NCBI GenBank assembly: GCA_947283485.1
Contig: CAMYOU010000007.1
Span: 1 to 59,668, forward strand
Source of the DNA: an uncultured Peptostreptococcaceae bacterium
Lineage (GTDB): Bacteria > Bacillota > Clostridia > Tissierellales > Peptoniphilaceae
DNA length: 59,668 nucleotides
Direction of reading: 5' to 3'
Shown here one piece after another: positions 51,329 through 59,668 of this stretch (position 1 is the stretch's first letter; every line of letters starts with the position of its first letter). Both the position numbers and the translations under genes were made by a program. Below the pieces are notes generated by a model. It was not told where the DNA came from, searched no databases, and was given only the letters and a program-made list of their open reading frames with translations.

Positions 51329-53329
51329 GTGGACAAATTGATTTTGATTGCACCTATTATCGGTGCCGTTTCGTTGCTCTTCGCTTTGGTACGTTCCGCA
51401 AGCATCGGGAGACTGTCCGAAGGCAATGAAAGAATGGTAGAAATTGCGGGCTATATCCGCGAAGGCGCAATGGCGTTCTTGAAGAGAGAGTACAGATCGC
51501 TTGTTATCTTCATCGTGGTATTATTCGTACTCATCGGCTTGCTGCTCAAAAGCTGGACGACGGCGATCTGCTTCCTATGCGGCGCACTCTTCTCCATGCT
51601 TGCTGGATATATCGGCATGAAAGCGGCAACGCAAGCGAACGTACGCACGACGGAAGCTGCTCGTTCGGGTGGCATGGGTTCGGCACTTCGCGTAGCATTT
51701 GCCGGCGGTTCCGTCATGGGTCTTTCCGTTGTCGGTCTGGGACTGCTCGGTGTCGGCGTACTCTATCTTATCTTTGAAGACGCTTCGATCGTTACCGGCT
51801 TCGGTCTTGGTGCATCATCGATTGCACTCTTCGGTCGTGTCGGCGGCGGTATCTACACGAAAGCGGCTGACGTCGGTGCGGATCTCGTCGGTAAAGTCGA
51901 AGCCGGCATTCCGGAAGATGACCCGCGCAACCCTGCCGTTATTGCGGACAACGTCGGAGATAACGTAGGCGACGTCGCAGGTATGGGCGCAGACCTTTTT
52001 GAATCCTATGTCGGAGCAATCATCTCCGCGATTACCCTCGGCATCATTGCATTTGGTCCCAAGGGTGCAGAATTTGCAATGGCACTTTCCGCAGTTGGTG
52101 TCGCTGCATCGATGATCGGCGTATTCTTCGTACGCGGCGGAGACAAACCGCAAAAGTCCTTGAATGGAGGTACTTTCGGCAGTGCAGTCCTTACTGTCAT
52201 TGCCGCATTCTTCCTTTCGAAGCAAATTTTTGGCGGTCTCAGCGCATTCATTTCCGTGGTCGTCGGTCTTGCCGTCGGTCTGATTGTTGCACGTATTACA
52301 GAGTATTACACCTCCGATTCCTATAAACCCGTTCGCCAAATCGCGGAGGAATCCGAGACGGGCGCGGCTACCAATATCATCTCGGGTCTTTCGGTCGGCA
52401 TGATGTCCACCGCACTGCCCATGATTATCCTTGCTGCCGGTGTCATCATCGCTTTCTATGCATCGAACGGAGGCACGGATGCCGCACAAGGTCTCTACGG
52501 AATCGCGCTTGCCGCTGTCGGCATGCTCTCCACTGCAGGGATGACCATTGCCGTTGACGCTTACGGTCCCGTTGCGGACAATGCGGGCGGCATTGCAGAG
52601 ATGTGCGGACTTCCTGAGGATGTCCGTCACGTAACGGATACGCTTGACTCCGTCGGTAACACGACCGCTGCAATCGGCAAAGGCTTTGCAATCGGATCGG
52701 CAGCACTCACGGCTCTTTCTCTATTTGCTTCTTACACGCAAGCAGTAGGACTTCAGTCTATCGACGTCACGAAACCCATGGTCATTGCCGGTATCTTCAT
52801 CGGCGGCATGCTTCCGCTTCTCTTCTCGGCACTTACGATGTCCGCAGTCGGCAAAGCGGCAAATTCCATGATCGAGGAAGTTCGTCGTCAATTCCGCGAA
52901 ATCCCCGGCATCATGGAAGGGAAAGCAAAACCGGAATACAACACTTGCGTTGATATTTCCACCAAAGCGGCACTTCGAGAGATGATCGTTCCGGGACTCT
53001 TAGCAGTCATCGTTCCGATCCTCGTCGGACTTGGTCTCGGTGCGGAAGCACTCGGCGGCCTTCTCGTCGGCAGCTTGATTGTCGGCGTTCTCATGGCAAT
53101 TTTCATGTCGAACGCAGGCGGTGCATGGGACAATGCGAAGAAATATATCGAGGGCGGCGCACACGGTGGCAAGGGCAGCATGGCTCACAAAGCGGCTGTT
53201 ACCGGTGACACCGTCGGCGATCCGTTCAAAGATACGTCGGGTCCCTCACTCAATATTCTCATCAAGCTTATGACGATCGTATCGCTTATCTTTGCGCCGA
53301 TCTTCATCGGATCGGGACTCTTCTTCTAA
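51329..53329 (+). CDS. hppA: Membrane-bound ion-pumping pyrophosphatase
   Basis: A 666-residue protein with about 16 transmembrane helices. The hydrolysis site is clear: DVGADLVGKVEAGIPEDDPR and NPAVIADNVGDNVGDVAGMG, with the C-terminal GDTVGDPFKDTSGPSLNILI. The sequence GNTTAAIGKGFAIGSAALT has Ala where potassium-independent enzymes have Lys, so it should be the K-dependent type, which includes sodium and proton pumps; which one cannot be settled by eye. It converts pyrophosphate to an ion gradient, saving energy in fermenters. The start is GTG 51329 after AGGAGG. A terminator follows. Confidence 0.95.
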   Translation: MDKLILIAPIIGAVSLLFALVRSASIGRLSEGNERMVEIAGYIREGAMAFLKREYRSLVIFIVVLFVLIGLLLKSWTTAICFLCGALFSMLAGYIGMKAATQANVRTTEAARSGGMGSALRVAFAGGSVMGLSVVGLGLLGVGVLYLIFEDASIVTGFGLGASSIALFGRVGGGIYTKAADVGADLVGKVEAGIPEDDPRNPAVIADNVGDNVGDVAGMGADLFESYVGAIISAITLGIIAFGPKGAEFAMALSAVGVAASMIGVFFVRGGDKPQKSLNGGTFGSAVLTVIAAFFLSKQIFGGLSAFISVVVGLAVGLIVARITEYYTSDSYKPVRQIAEESETGAATNIISGLSVGMMSTALPMIILAAGVIIAFYASNGGTDAAQGLYGIALAAVGMLSTAGMTIAVDAYGPVADNAGGIAEMCGLPEDVRHVTDTLDSVGNTTAAIGKGFAIGSAALTALSLFASYTQAVGLQSIDVTKPMVIAGIFIGGMLPLLFSALTMSAVGKAANSMIEEVRRQFREIPGIMEGKAKPEYNTCVDISTKAALREMIVPGLLAVIVPILVGLGLGAEALGGLLVGSLIVGVLMAIFMSNAGGAWDNAKKYIEGGAHGGKGSMAHKAAVTGDTVGDPFKDTSGPSLNILIKLMTIVSLIFAPIFIGSGLFF

Positions 53330-53341
53330 GAGAAGATTTTC

Positions 53342-53372
53342 AAAAACGACCCAATCATTGGGTCGTTTTTTT
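53342..53372 (+). terminator. Intrinsic terminator after hppA
   Basis: AAAAACGACCCAA and TTGGGTCGTTTTT form a perfect 13-bp stem with a three-base loop, followed by two more T residues. rnr must therefore have its own promoter or depend on readthrough; I see no strong one in 53373-53426. Confidence 0.9.
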
Positions 53373-53426
53373 GTGTGTAAAAAAGAAAGACTTTGGGAAT
53401 ATAGATAACGGAGGAGGGATGCGATC

Positions 53427-55664
53427 ATGGCATTTGAAGAAAAGATAAGAACTTTTTTGAATAGAGAAGACTACGAGCCCATGACGAAAGAGGATTTATC
53501 GCTTGCTATGGAGGTTTCGATAGACGATTTGAGACCGTTTTTTGAAACGTTGGTAAAAATGGAGCGTCGCGGCAGCATCATTTTGTCCAAAAAAAATAAA
53601 ATCTATCTACCCGAAATGCATCCCGACTATACGACGGGAAGACTCATGCGTACCGCGAGAGGCGGAGCATTCGTCTCGGGAGAGAATGGAGATATCTATA
53701 TTTCTCCCGAGAATATAAAAGACGCGATGCACAAGGATGTTGTGCTCGTGAGAAATATGAGCGCCATGCATGGCAAACGTGCAGAGGGTGTTGTCTCGCG
53801 CATCATGGAGAGGTCGGGGGAGACCATTGTCGGAACTTATCACGAGAAGGATGGCAAAGGCTATGTCGATGCGGACGATGTCAGAGCATTCTATCGCATT
53901 GAAATTCCGAAAGAGAAAACTCTCGGGGCGAAAGAAGACGACAAAGTCGTCGTGAGACTCTATCGATTTCCGACGAAGAAACATGGACCAATCGGAGAAA
54001 TTCTTGCCGTCCTCGGCAATAAGAACGAGATCGGCATGGACATCCTCTCCATCATCTATCAACACGAAATTCCCATGGAATTTTCCGATGAGGCGCTTGC
54101 TGAAGCGAAAGAAATCCCGCTTACCGTTACCGAGAAGGACAAGAAAGGTCGTGTCGATTTGCGCGCGCTCTTCACCGTGACGATTGACGGAGCGGACGCG
54201 AAAGACTTCGACGACGCGATCTCGATTGAACGCGACGGAGAAAACACGGTACTCTATGTACATATTGCCGATGTGGCGCATTATGTACCAGAAAATTCAG
54301 CACTCGACCGCGATGCACGTGTGCGCGGCAATAGCGTGTATCTCGTCGACCGCGTGATTCCCATGCTTCCATTTGAACTCAGTAACGGTATCTGCTCACT
54401 TTTGCCGGGAGAAGAAAGACTTACGAAAACGGCAAAAATCGTCCTTGATCGACGCGCCGAGATCCTCTCCTATGAACTGATGGAAAGTGTGATCTTATCG
54501 GACAAAAGACTTGTCTATGACGATGTTTCGAACTATCTCGAGGGAAAAGAGCATCCCTTTGCAAACGAAGAAGAATTATGCGAAGCACTGGATCTCATGA
54601 AAGATCTTGCGAAAAAACTGGAAGAAAAGAGATATCGACGCGGTTCATTGGAGTTCGAATTTCCGGAGACGACGATTGTCGTGGATCCCAAGGGGAAACC
54701 GACGGAAATCAAAGAAACCGAGCGTAGAATTGCCAATGACATCATCGAAGAATTTATGATCCTTGCGAACGAAGTTGTCGCCGAGCATTTTATGCGACTT
54801 GATGCACCTTTTTTATATCGCATTCACGAAGAGCCCTCCGGGAAAAAACTTGATGAGTTCAAATCCATCTTGGCAATTTTTGACTACAAAGTGGACGGCG
54901 GCGTGGTAAGCGCGAAGAAGTATCGCAAAATTTTGGAGGCATCGAAGGGCACCAAAGAAGAACATATCATCCACACGCTGCTTCTCAAATCCCTCAAGAA
55001 GGCGCGTTACAGTCCTGTGGCAGAGGGGCATTTCGGCCTGGCATCGAGTCATTATTGCCATTTCACCGCCCCGATCAGAAGATACGCGGATGTCTTTGTT
55101 CATCGCGTGTTGCACGAATGGCTCGCGAAACGACCGTTCTCGTGGAAGAAGCGTCTTTCAGAGCTCGAATCGCTTGCGGATCATATCAGCACGACGGAAC
55201 TTAAGGCGGATCTCTGCGAACGAGATGTCGATGATCTCAAGAAAGCGGAATACATGATGGACTATATCGGCACGCGCTTTGAGGGAATTGTCTCCTCGCT
55301 CAACAGTTTCGGATTCTTTGTCGAACTGCCGAACACCATTGAAGGCTTGGTACATTTTCGCAATTTGGACGATTTCTATACCTTTGACGAATCGCGCTAT
55401 GTGATCCGCGGGGAAAGAAACGGCGATCTCATTGAACTCGGCGATCCCGTAACGGTGGAAGTGGCGGATGTCAATCTCACCGAGCGCACGATTGATTTCA
55501 AGTGGATTCGTGATAAAAAGAACAAGAAGACTGTGAAGACGAATAAGAAGACTGCGGAGAAGAAACAAGAGAGCACCGCAAAGAAGAAACCTGAGACGAA
55601 AAAACGGATTTTGAAAAAGAGCGGCAAGCGGAGAGACAAGAGGAAGGGAAAGAAGAAAGCATGA
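53427..55664 (+). CDS. rnr: Ribonuclease R with a lysine-rich tail
   Basis: A 745-residue RNase II family enzyme: an N-terminal helix-turn-helix, cold-shock domains, the catalytic RNB domain with DGADAKDFDDAISIE (metal Asp residues) and FGLASSHYCHFTAPIRRYAD, then an S1 domain (GIVSSLNSFGFFVELPNTIE). The last 50 residues are mostly Lys with Glu and Thr, a common basic tail that aids RNA binding. It degrades structured RNA from the 3' end and works with SmpB and tmRNA in ribosome rescue; smpB follows with a four-base overlap. Confidence 0.95.
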   Translation: MAFEEKIRTFLNREDYEPMTKEDLSLAMEVSIDDLRPFFETLVKMERRGSIILSKKNKIYLPEMHPDYTTGRLMRTARGGAFVSGENGDIYISPENIKDAMHKDVVLVRNMSAMHGKRAEGVVSRIMERSGETIVGTYHEKDGKGYVDADDVRAFYRIEIPKEKTLGAKEDDKVVVRLYRFPTKKHGPIGEILAVLGNKNEIGMDILSIIYQHEIPMEFSDEALAEAKEIPLTVTEKDKKGRVDLRALFTVTIDGADAKDFDDAISIERDGENTVLYVHIADVAHYVPENSALDRDARVRGNSVYLVDRVIPMLPFELSNGICSLLPGEERLTKTAKIVLDRRAEILSYELMESVILSDKRLVYDDVSNYLEGKEHPFANEEELCEALDLMKDLAKKLEEKRYRRGSLEFEFPETTIVVDPKGKPTEIKETERRIANDIIEEFMILANEVVAEHFMRLDAPFLYRIHEEPSGKKLDEFKSILAIFDYKVDGGVVSAKKYRKILEASKGTKEEHIIHTLLLKSLKKARYSPVAEGHFGLASSHYCHFTAPIRRYADVFVHRVLHEWLAKRPFSWKKRLSELESLADHISTTELKADLCERDVDDLKKAEYMMDYIGTRFEGIVSSLNSFGFFVELPNTIEGLVHFRNLDDFYTFDESRYVIRGERNGDLIELGDPVTVEVADVNLTERTIDFKWIRDKKNKKTVKTNKKTAEKKQESTAKKKPETKKRILKKSGKRRDKRKGKKKA

Positions 55665-56125
55665 AGAAAAACAAAGGCACGACCTTTGCGCAGAATCGTA
55701 AGGCGCGTCATGAATATACGATCGAGGAAACCTATGAAGCGGGTATTGTGTTGCGCGGCACGGAAGTCAAGAGCATCCGGCAAGGAAAAGTCAGCATGAA
55801 AGAATGCTATGCGGCGTTTTCGAATGGTGAGATTTTCGTGTATGGCATGCATATCACGCCTTATGAGCAGGGGAATATTTTCAACACGGATCCCGTCCGC
55901 ACGAGAAAACTGCTTCTTAACAGACGAGAGCTACGCAAACTTGACGCCGACACGAAAGAAAAAGGACTCACGTTGATTCCGCTGTCACTCTATGAGAAGA
56001 ACGGCCTCGTGAAAATGTCCCTTGCGCTTGCACGCGGCAAAAAACTATACGATAAGCGCACGGCGATGAAAGAGCGCGACGCAAAGAAAAAGATCGATCG
56101 CGCGATCAAAGAGATGCGAGACTAG
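55661..56125 (+). CDS. smpB: SsrA-binding protein SmpB
   Basis: A 154-residue protein with the full SmpB pattern: FAQNRKARHEYTIEETYEAG, VLRGTEVKSIRQGKVSM, HITPYEQGNIFNTDPVRTRK and the basic C-terminal tail GKKLYDKRTAMKERDAKKKI. It escorts tmRNA to stalled ribosomes. The start overlaps the rnr stop (ATGA). A tmRNA gene is often found just downstream, but here the pyrimidine promoter begins 10 bases after the stop and no tmRNA is present. Confidence 0.96.
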   Translation: MKKNKGTTFAQNRKARHEYTIEETYEAGIVLRGTEVKSIRQGKVSMKECYAAFSNGEIFVYGMHITPYEQGNIFNTDPVRTRKLLLNRRELRKLDADTKEKGLTLIPLSLYEKNGLVKMSLALARGKKLYDKRTAMKERDAKKKIDRAIKEMRD

Positions 56126-56134
56126 AGTTTTCTC

Positions 56135-56163
56135 TTGACCGCAAAGATTTGCTATGCTATAGT
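56135..56163 (+). promoter_or_regulatory. Promoter of the pyrimidine operon
   Basis: TTGACC (56135-56140), a 17-base spacer and TATAGT (56158-56163) preceded by TGC form a strong promoter with an extended -10. The leader is about 98 bases. Confidence 0.82.
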
Positions 56164-56179
56164 TTCAGTGTACCTTTAA

Positions 56180-56259
56180 GCTCAAACGGAGAGTTGAGCA
56201 AGGACATGTGAACAAATACAATTGATCTATGTTCGCGGGTCCTAATGAAAGTTAGGAGG
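56180..56259 (+). promoter_or_regulatory. Structured pyrB leader that can hide the ribosome binding site
   Basis: Hairpin 1: GCTCAA (56180-56185) with TTGAGC (56194-56199). Hairpin 2: GGAC (56202-56205) with GTCC (56239-56242), and GTGAACA (56208-56214) with TGTTCGC (56230-56236). Alternative hairpin: CCTAA (56241-56245) with TTAGG (56252-56256), which covers part of the AGGAGG at 56254-56259. The two C residues at 56241-56242 are shared, so hairpin 2 and the sequestering hairpin exclude each other. There is no terminator. I do not recognise a PyrR consensus or a known riboswitch. Confidence 0.55.
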
Positions 56260-56267
56260 AAATTTTT

Positions 56268-57200
56268 ATGCTCAAGGGTAGAAACTTACTAAGCCCGGAC
56301 GATTTTTCGTCCCAAGAATTTCTGGAGATCATTCGCCTCGCACAAGACATCAAGAAGAGTCCCGGGGATTATCTGCACGTATGTGACGGTAAACTCCTGG
56401 GGGCTCTTTTTTTTGAACCGTCGACCCGAACAAGGTTGTCGTTCGAATCCGCAATGTTAAGACTTGGCGGCAGAGTGGTCGGGTTTGCGGATGCTACGAC
56501 AAGCTCCGCAACCAAGGGCGAGAGCCTCATCGACACCATTCGTACTGTCGGATCGTATACGGACATCATTGCGATGCGCCATCCGAAAGAAGGTGCGGCG
56601 AGCCTTGCGGCAGAGAAGAGTTTTGTGCCGATCATCAACGCCGGAGACGGCGGGCATCAGCATCCGACGCAGACACTTACGGATCTTGTGACGATCATGG
56701 AAGCCAAAGGAACGCTATCGGGCATGACGATCGGTTTTTGCGGCGACCTTAAATTCGGACGCACGGTGCATTCGCTTATCCGCACGATGACGATGTTCCC
56801 GAATAATCGCTATGTGCTGATCAGTCCGGAGGAATTGAAACTGCCGAGATACTGGAAATCGGTCGTCTTGGACGAATCGGGTGCTGAGAGCATCGAAGTA
56901 GAGAGACTCGAAGAAATCCTTCCGGAGCTTGACATTCTCTACATGACTCGCGTGCAAAAGGAGCGTTTCTTCAACGAAGCGGAATACATCAGACTCAAGG
57001 ACAGTTATGTCTTGGATCCCAAGAAGATGGAATCGGCGAAGAAAGATATGATCGTGCTTCATCCGTTACCGCGCGTCAATGAGATTGCGGTAGAACTCGA
57101 CTCGGATCCGCGCGCGTGGTATTTCAAACAGGTGAAAAACGGCATGTATGCCCGCATGTCACTTATTTCGAAACTATTGGGGGTCGTAGAATCATGCTAA
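56268..57200 (+). CDS. pyrB: Aspartate carbamoyltransferase catalytic subunit
   Basis: A 310-residue ATCase: the carbamoyl phosphate motif FFEPSTRTRLSFESAM, then HPKEGAASLAAE, NAGDGGHQHPTQTLTD, FCGDLKFGRTVHS and the C-terminal VLHPLPRVNEIAVELDSDPR. It commits carbamoyl phosphate and aspartate to pyrimidine synthesis. AGGAGG lies 8 bases before the ATG, in the switchable leader. The regulatory subunit gene overlaps its last codons, so the enzyme is the class B type with separate catalytic and regulatory chains. Confidence 0.97.
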   Translation: MLKGRNLLSPDDFSSQEFLEIIRLAQDIKKSPGDYLHVCDGKLLGALFFEPSTRTRLSFESAMLRLGGRVVGFADATTSSATKGESLIDTIRTVGSYTDIIAMRHPKEGAASLAAEKSFVPIINAGDGGHQHPTQTLTDLVTIMEAKGTLSGMTIGFCGDLKFGRTVHSLIRTMTMFPNNRYVLISPEELKLPRYWKSVVLDESGAESIEVERLEEILPELDILYMTRVQKERFFNEAEYIRLKDSYVLDPKKMESAKKDMIVLHPLPRVNEIAVELDSDPRAWYFKQVKNGMYARMSLISKLLGVVESC

Positions 57201-57622
57201 ATATTCAATCTATTCGCAACGGAATCGTCATTGACCACATTGCACCGGGACTCGGCATCGAACTTTTTCGCATGCTCGAACTCGATCGCGCCGACTACAC
57301 CGTCGCCCTCATCATGAACGCACAGTCGAAGACCTATGGAAGAAAAGACATCATCAAGATCGAGAACGTCATCGACCTCGACTTGGCGGCACTCGGCGTG
57401 ATCGATGCCAATATCACCGTCAACTACATTGAGGATGAAGTCATCACGAAGAAGATCAATCTCGAGCTTCCGGAGCGCGTGGAAAATGTATTGAAATGCA
57501 ACAATCCGCGTTGCATCAGCACTTCCGAACGAAATATCGTCCATCGTTTTTCGCTGGTCGATCGCGAAGAACGCCTCTACAAATGTGATTACTGCGATCA
57601 CCTCTACAATGTCGAGGAATAG
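57194..57622 (+). CDS. pyrI: Aspartate carbamoyltransferase regulatory subunit
   Basis: A 142-residue PyrI: SIRNGIVIDHIAPGLGIELF at the N-terminal nucleotide-binding domain, SKTYGRKDIIKIEN, and a C-terminal zinc site with CNNPRC and CDYC. It gives allosteric feedback by CTP and ATP. ATG 57194 overlaps the pyrB stop by seven bases; no longer start is needed. PyrI feedback would act alongside the leader control of pyrB. Confidence 0.95.
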   Translation: MLNIQSIRNGIVIDHIAPGLGIELFRMLELDRADYTVALIMNAQSKTYGRKDIIKIENVIDLDLAALGVIDANITVNYIEDEVITKKINLELPERVENVLKCNNPRCISTSERNIVHRFSLVDREERLYKCDYCDHLYNVEE

Positions 57623-57626
57623 AGAT

Positions 57627-58808
57627 TTGAAAACACTGATTAAAAATGCCCGTATTGTCGATTACAGAAAAGACAGTACGGGCGATGTCTTAATTGAAGA
57701 CGGAAAAATTGTGGCGGTCGGGAGAGTCGCAGATCGCGAAGCGGAGGCGATCGATGCGGAGGGAAAGATCCTCATGCCGGCTTTTGCAGACACGCATGTT
57801 CACTTTCGAGATCCCGGCTTTACGTACAAAGAGGATCTGACGACCGGTGCACGGGCGGCACTTGCGGGCGGATATTCCATCGTAAACCTCATGGGGAACA
57901 CGAAGCCGATTGTCGACGACATCGAAGTCTATGAAGACATCATCAAGCGCGGGAATGCGACGGGCATCCATGTGGAAAGTGTCTTTGCCGTGACCAAAGG
58001 CTTTGACGGCAAGACTCTTACGGATATAGAACATCTTCCCGAACGCGTGCGATTTCTCTCCGATGACGGCAAAGGCATCCTGTCTGCGAAGACGATGATG
58101 GAGGCACTCATTGCCGCACGCAAAAAGAACATCGGCATCATGGTGCATGCGGAAGATCCCGAACTGTCACCGATTGATTATCGTTTTGCCGAGGATCTTA
58201 TCACGATTCGAGACGTCTATCTTGCGGAAAAACTCGGGGCACGCCTTCACATGTCGCATGTCTCGACGGAGGATTCGATTGAAGCCGTGCGAATGGGGAA
58301 AGCACATGGTGCCCGCGTCACGGCGGAAGTGACGCCGCATCATTTTTCGCTTTACGATTCGGATTATCGCGTCAATCCGCCGATCCGCACGAGAAGAGAT
58401 GTCGAAGCGGTCATACGCGGACTCAAAGACGGCACGGTCGATGCCATCGCGACGGATCATGCGCCGCATTCCGATGAAGATAAGAAAAAAGGCGCACCGG
58501 GCATGATCGGACTGGAGACCGCCTTTGCACTCGCATATACGAAGCTCGTCTGCGATGGGATCATCACGTTAAACCGCCTTTCGGAACTGATGAGTCGCAA
58601 TCCTGCGAACATTCTCGGCTACAAACGCGACGGAATTGCAGCCGGTGAAGTTGCCGATCTCGTCCTCGTTTCGGATGAGTTCTTTACGGTCGATGCTGCG
58701 AAGATGCATTCCAAATCGCACAACACGCCTTTCCATGGCATGGAATTGCGAGGGATCATAGAATGGACCATGGTAGACGGCGAGATACGCTATAGGAGGG
58801 AAGCATGA
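57627..58808 (+). CDS. pyrC: Dihydroorotase
   Basis: A 393-residue class I dihydroorotase: the metal HxH in ADTHVHFRDPGF, LTTGARAALAGG, VHAEDPEL, HMSHVSTEDSI, TPHHFSLYDSDYR and the Asp ligand in ATDHAPHSDEDKKKG. A residue around FLSDDGKGI stands near the second metal site. The start is TTG 57627, 8 bases after GAGGA; ATG 57609 inside pyrI has no ribosome binding site. It closes carbamoyl aspartate to dihydroorotate. Confidence 0.94.
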   Translation: MKTLIKNARIVDYRKDSTGDVLIEDGKIVAVGRVADREAEAIDAEGKILMPAFADTHVHFRDPGFTYKEDLTTGARAALAGGYSIVNLMGNTKPIVDDIEVYEDIIKRGNATGIHVESVFAVTKGFDGKTLTDIEHLPERVRFLSDDGKGILSAKTMMEALIAARKKNIGIMVHAEDPELSPIDYRFAEDLITIRDVYLAEKLGARLHMSHVSTEDSIEAVRMGKAHGARVTAEVTPHHFSLYDSDYRVNPPIRTRRDVEAVIRGLKDGTVDAIATDHAPHSDEDKKKGAPGMIGLETAFALAYTKLVCDGIITLNRLSELMSRNPANILGYKRDGIAAGEVADLVLVSDEFFTVDAAKMHSKSHNTPFHGMELRGIIEWTMVDGEIRYRREA

Positions 58809-59650
58809 TTGATGCGTTGGTAAAAGCGGTAGCGTCACGCGGACCGGTATGCGTGGGACTGGACACGTCCATGGATTACATTCCGGAGTCGATGCTCTGT
58901 GATGACGTGACGGAGACGATGTTTCGATTTAATAGGCGCATTATCGATGCTACGAAGGACGTCTGTGCCGTATACAAATTGCAGATTGCATACTACGAGG
59001 CGCAAGGCATCGCCGGCATGAAGGCTTATCAAAAGACGCTCGAGTATCTGCGTCATGAGGGAGTGCTCTCCATCGGCGACATCAAGCGCGGTGATATTGC
59101 CGCGACTGCCAAAGAATATGCAAAAGCACATTTTGACGGAGATTTCGGTGCCGATTTCATCACGCTGAACCCGTACATGGGATTTGATTCCATCGAACCC
59201 TATGAACCGTATTTTGCACGCGGGGATAAGGGCGCGTTCGTACTCCTCAGAACCTCCAATCCGGGCGCAAAGGACATCGAATACAAGATGGTGGATGGCG
59301 AGCATCTCTATTACCAGATCGGCGACGCCATTGAGAAAATGGGAGAAAAATATCAGGGGACATCGGGCTACAGTGCAATCGGTATGGTTGTCGGCGGCAC
59401 GCATTCCGACGAAGCGGAAGAAATTCGAAAACGCTATCCCAACACCTTCTTCCTCATCCCGGGGTACGGCGCGCAAGGAGGGAAAGCCGAAGATATCCGA
59501 CGATATCTCAACGATGGTAACGGCGGTGTCGTGAACTCTTCTCGCGGTATTATTGCACGCTGGAAAAAAGAAGAGGACGGAGAAGCACGTTTTGATGAAG
59601 TCACAAGAAATGTCGTTCTCGAAATGCGGAGGGATATCTGTGGAGAATAG
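58805..59650 (+). CDS. pyrF: Orotidine 5'-phosphate decarboxylase (PyrF, class II)
   Basis: A 281-residue OMP decarboxylase of the longer type: VCVGLDTSMDYIPESM at the start, the catalytic Asp-Lys-Asp set in SIGDIKRGDIAATAKEYA, FITLNPYMGFDS, and IPGYGAQGGKAEDI at the phosphate site. It makes UMP. The start overlaps the pyrC stop (ATGA). Confidence 0.95.
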   Translation: MIDALVKAVASRGPVCVGLDTSMDYIPESMLCDDVTETMFRFNRRIIDATKDVCAVYKLQIAYYEAQGIAGMKAYQKTLEYLRHEGVLSIGDIKRGDIAATAKEYAKAHFDGDFGADFITLNPYMGFDSIEPYEPYFARGDKGAFVLLRTSNPGAKDIEYKMVDGEHLYYQIGDAIEKMGEKYQGTSGYSAIGMVVGGTHSDEAEEIRKRYPNTFFLIPGYGAQGGKAEDIRRYLNDGNGGVVNSSRGIIARWKKEEDGEARFDEVTRNVVLEMRRDICGE

Positions 59651-59668
59651 TTATCGCATCGCGAAAGT
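59640..59668 (+). CDS. pyrK: Start of the next pyr gene, probably pyrK (cut by window)
   Basis: GTG 59640 has GGAGGG 6-7 bases upstream, overlaps the pyrF stop and reads MENSYRIAK before the window ends. By operon order (pyrB-I-C-F then K-D in many Clostridia) and the N-terminal flavor of an electron-transfer subunit, it is likely PyrK, but only nine codons are visible. Confidence 0.45.

Noticed and set aside
56126..56267. tmRNA gene expected after smpB
   Set aside because: The 142 bases hold a promoter and the pyrB leader. There is no tRNA-like end and no tag reading frame.

Overview
The window reads as chromosomal DNA of a low-to-medium GC, anaerobic member of the Bacillota (Clostridia/Tissierellia-like). 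Supporting signs are a T-box leader, strong AGGAGG ribosome binding sites, frequent GTG and TTG starts, sigma-A promoters with 17-bp spacers, rpoN directly before the gap-pgk-tpi-gpmI-eno cluster, secG with rnr and smpB, a membrane pyrophosphatase, and a 4-hydroxybutyrate dehydrogenase. Peptoniphilaceae or a near relative is a guess from gene content, not a demonstrated placement. I see no rRNA, tRNA, CRISPR array, insertion sequence or phage gene.

Layout: 1-2565 holds the TldD/PmbA protease pair (tldD cut by the left edge). 2569-5053 is a polar amino acid ABC importer under a T-box. 5091-9982 carries yqeY, transketolase and an ABC exporter. 10070-13796 carries a RelA/SpoT-domain protein, an MTA/SAH-type deaminase and an AcpS-NnrD fusion. 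13974-16724 is a separate, visibly more AT-rich unit: 4-hydroxybutyrate dehydrogenase plus a permease. 16764-19019 (minus) has an orphan MazF, a CofE-like ligase and formyl-THF cyclo-ligase. 19127-23797 is a division and cell-wall operon: ftsE with a long acidic tail, ftsX, an M23 peptidase and an S41 protease. 23841-25631 has two divergent Rossmann-fold genes. 25848-29045 is an SPFH/zinc-ribbon membrane module.

29255-32770 (minus) is a three-gene signalling cassette: multi-pass pseudokinase receptor, histidine kinase and LuxR-type regulator. It lies divergently from a small secreted Pro-Glu-Lys-rich protein at 33089. 33704-35387 (minus) has a radical SAM protein and an unknown. 35428-42451 is a long collinear run: cysteine desulfurase, thiI, three small membrane or secreted unknowns, a cation efflux protein, Sua5, rpiB and upp. 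mutY and rpoN follow. 44936-50959 is lower glycolysis with a perfect terminator hairpin between gap and pgk. 51012-56125 is secG, hppA, rnr and smpB. 56135 to the right edge is the pyrimidine operon pyrB-I-C-F and probably pyrK, with a structured leader that can hide the pyrB ribosome binding site.

The most promising items are the receptor-pseudokinase cassette with its divergent secreted protein, the pyrB leader switch, the AcpS-NnrD fusion, the acidic tail on FtsE, the repeat-flanked permease beside 4-hydroxybutyrate dehydrogenase, and a run of five hairpins at 29046-29227. All assignments come from reading motifs by eye; no database search was possible.
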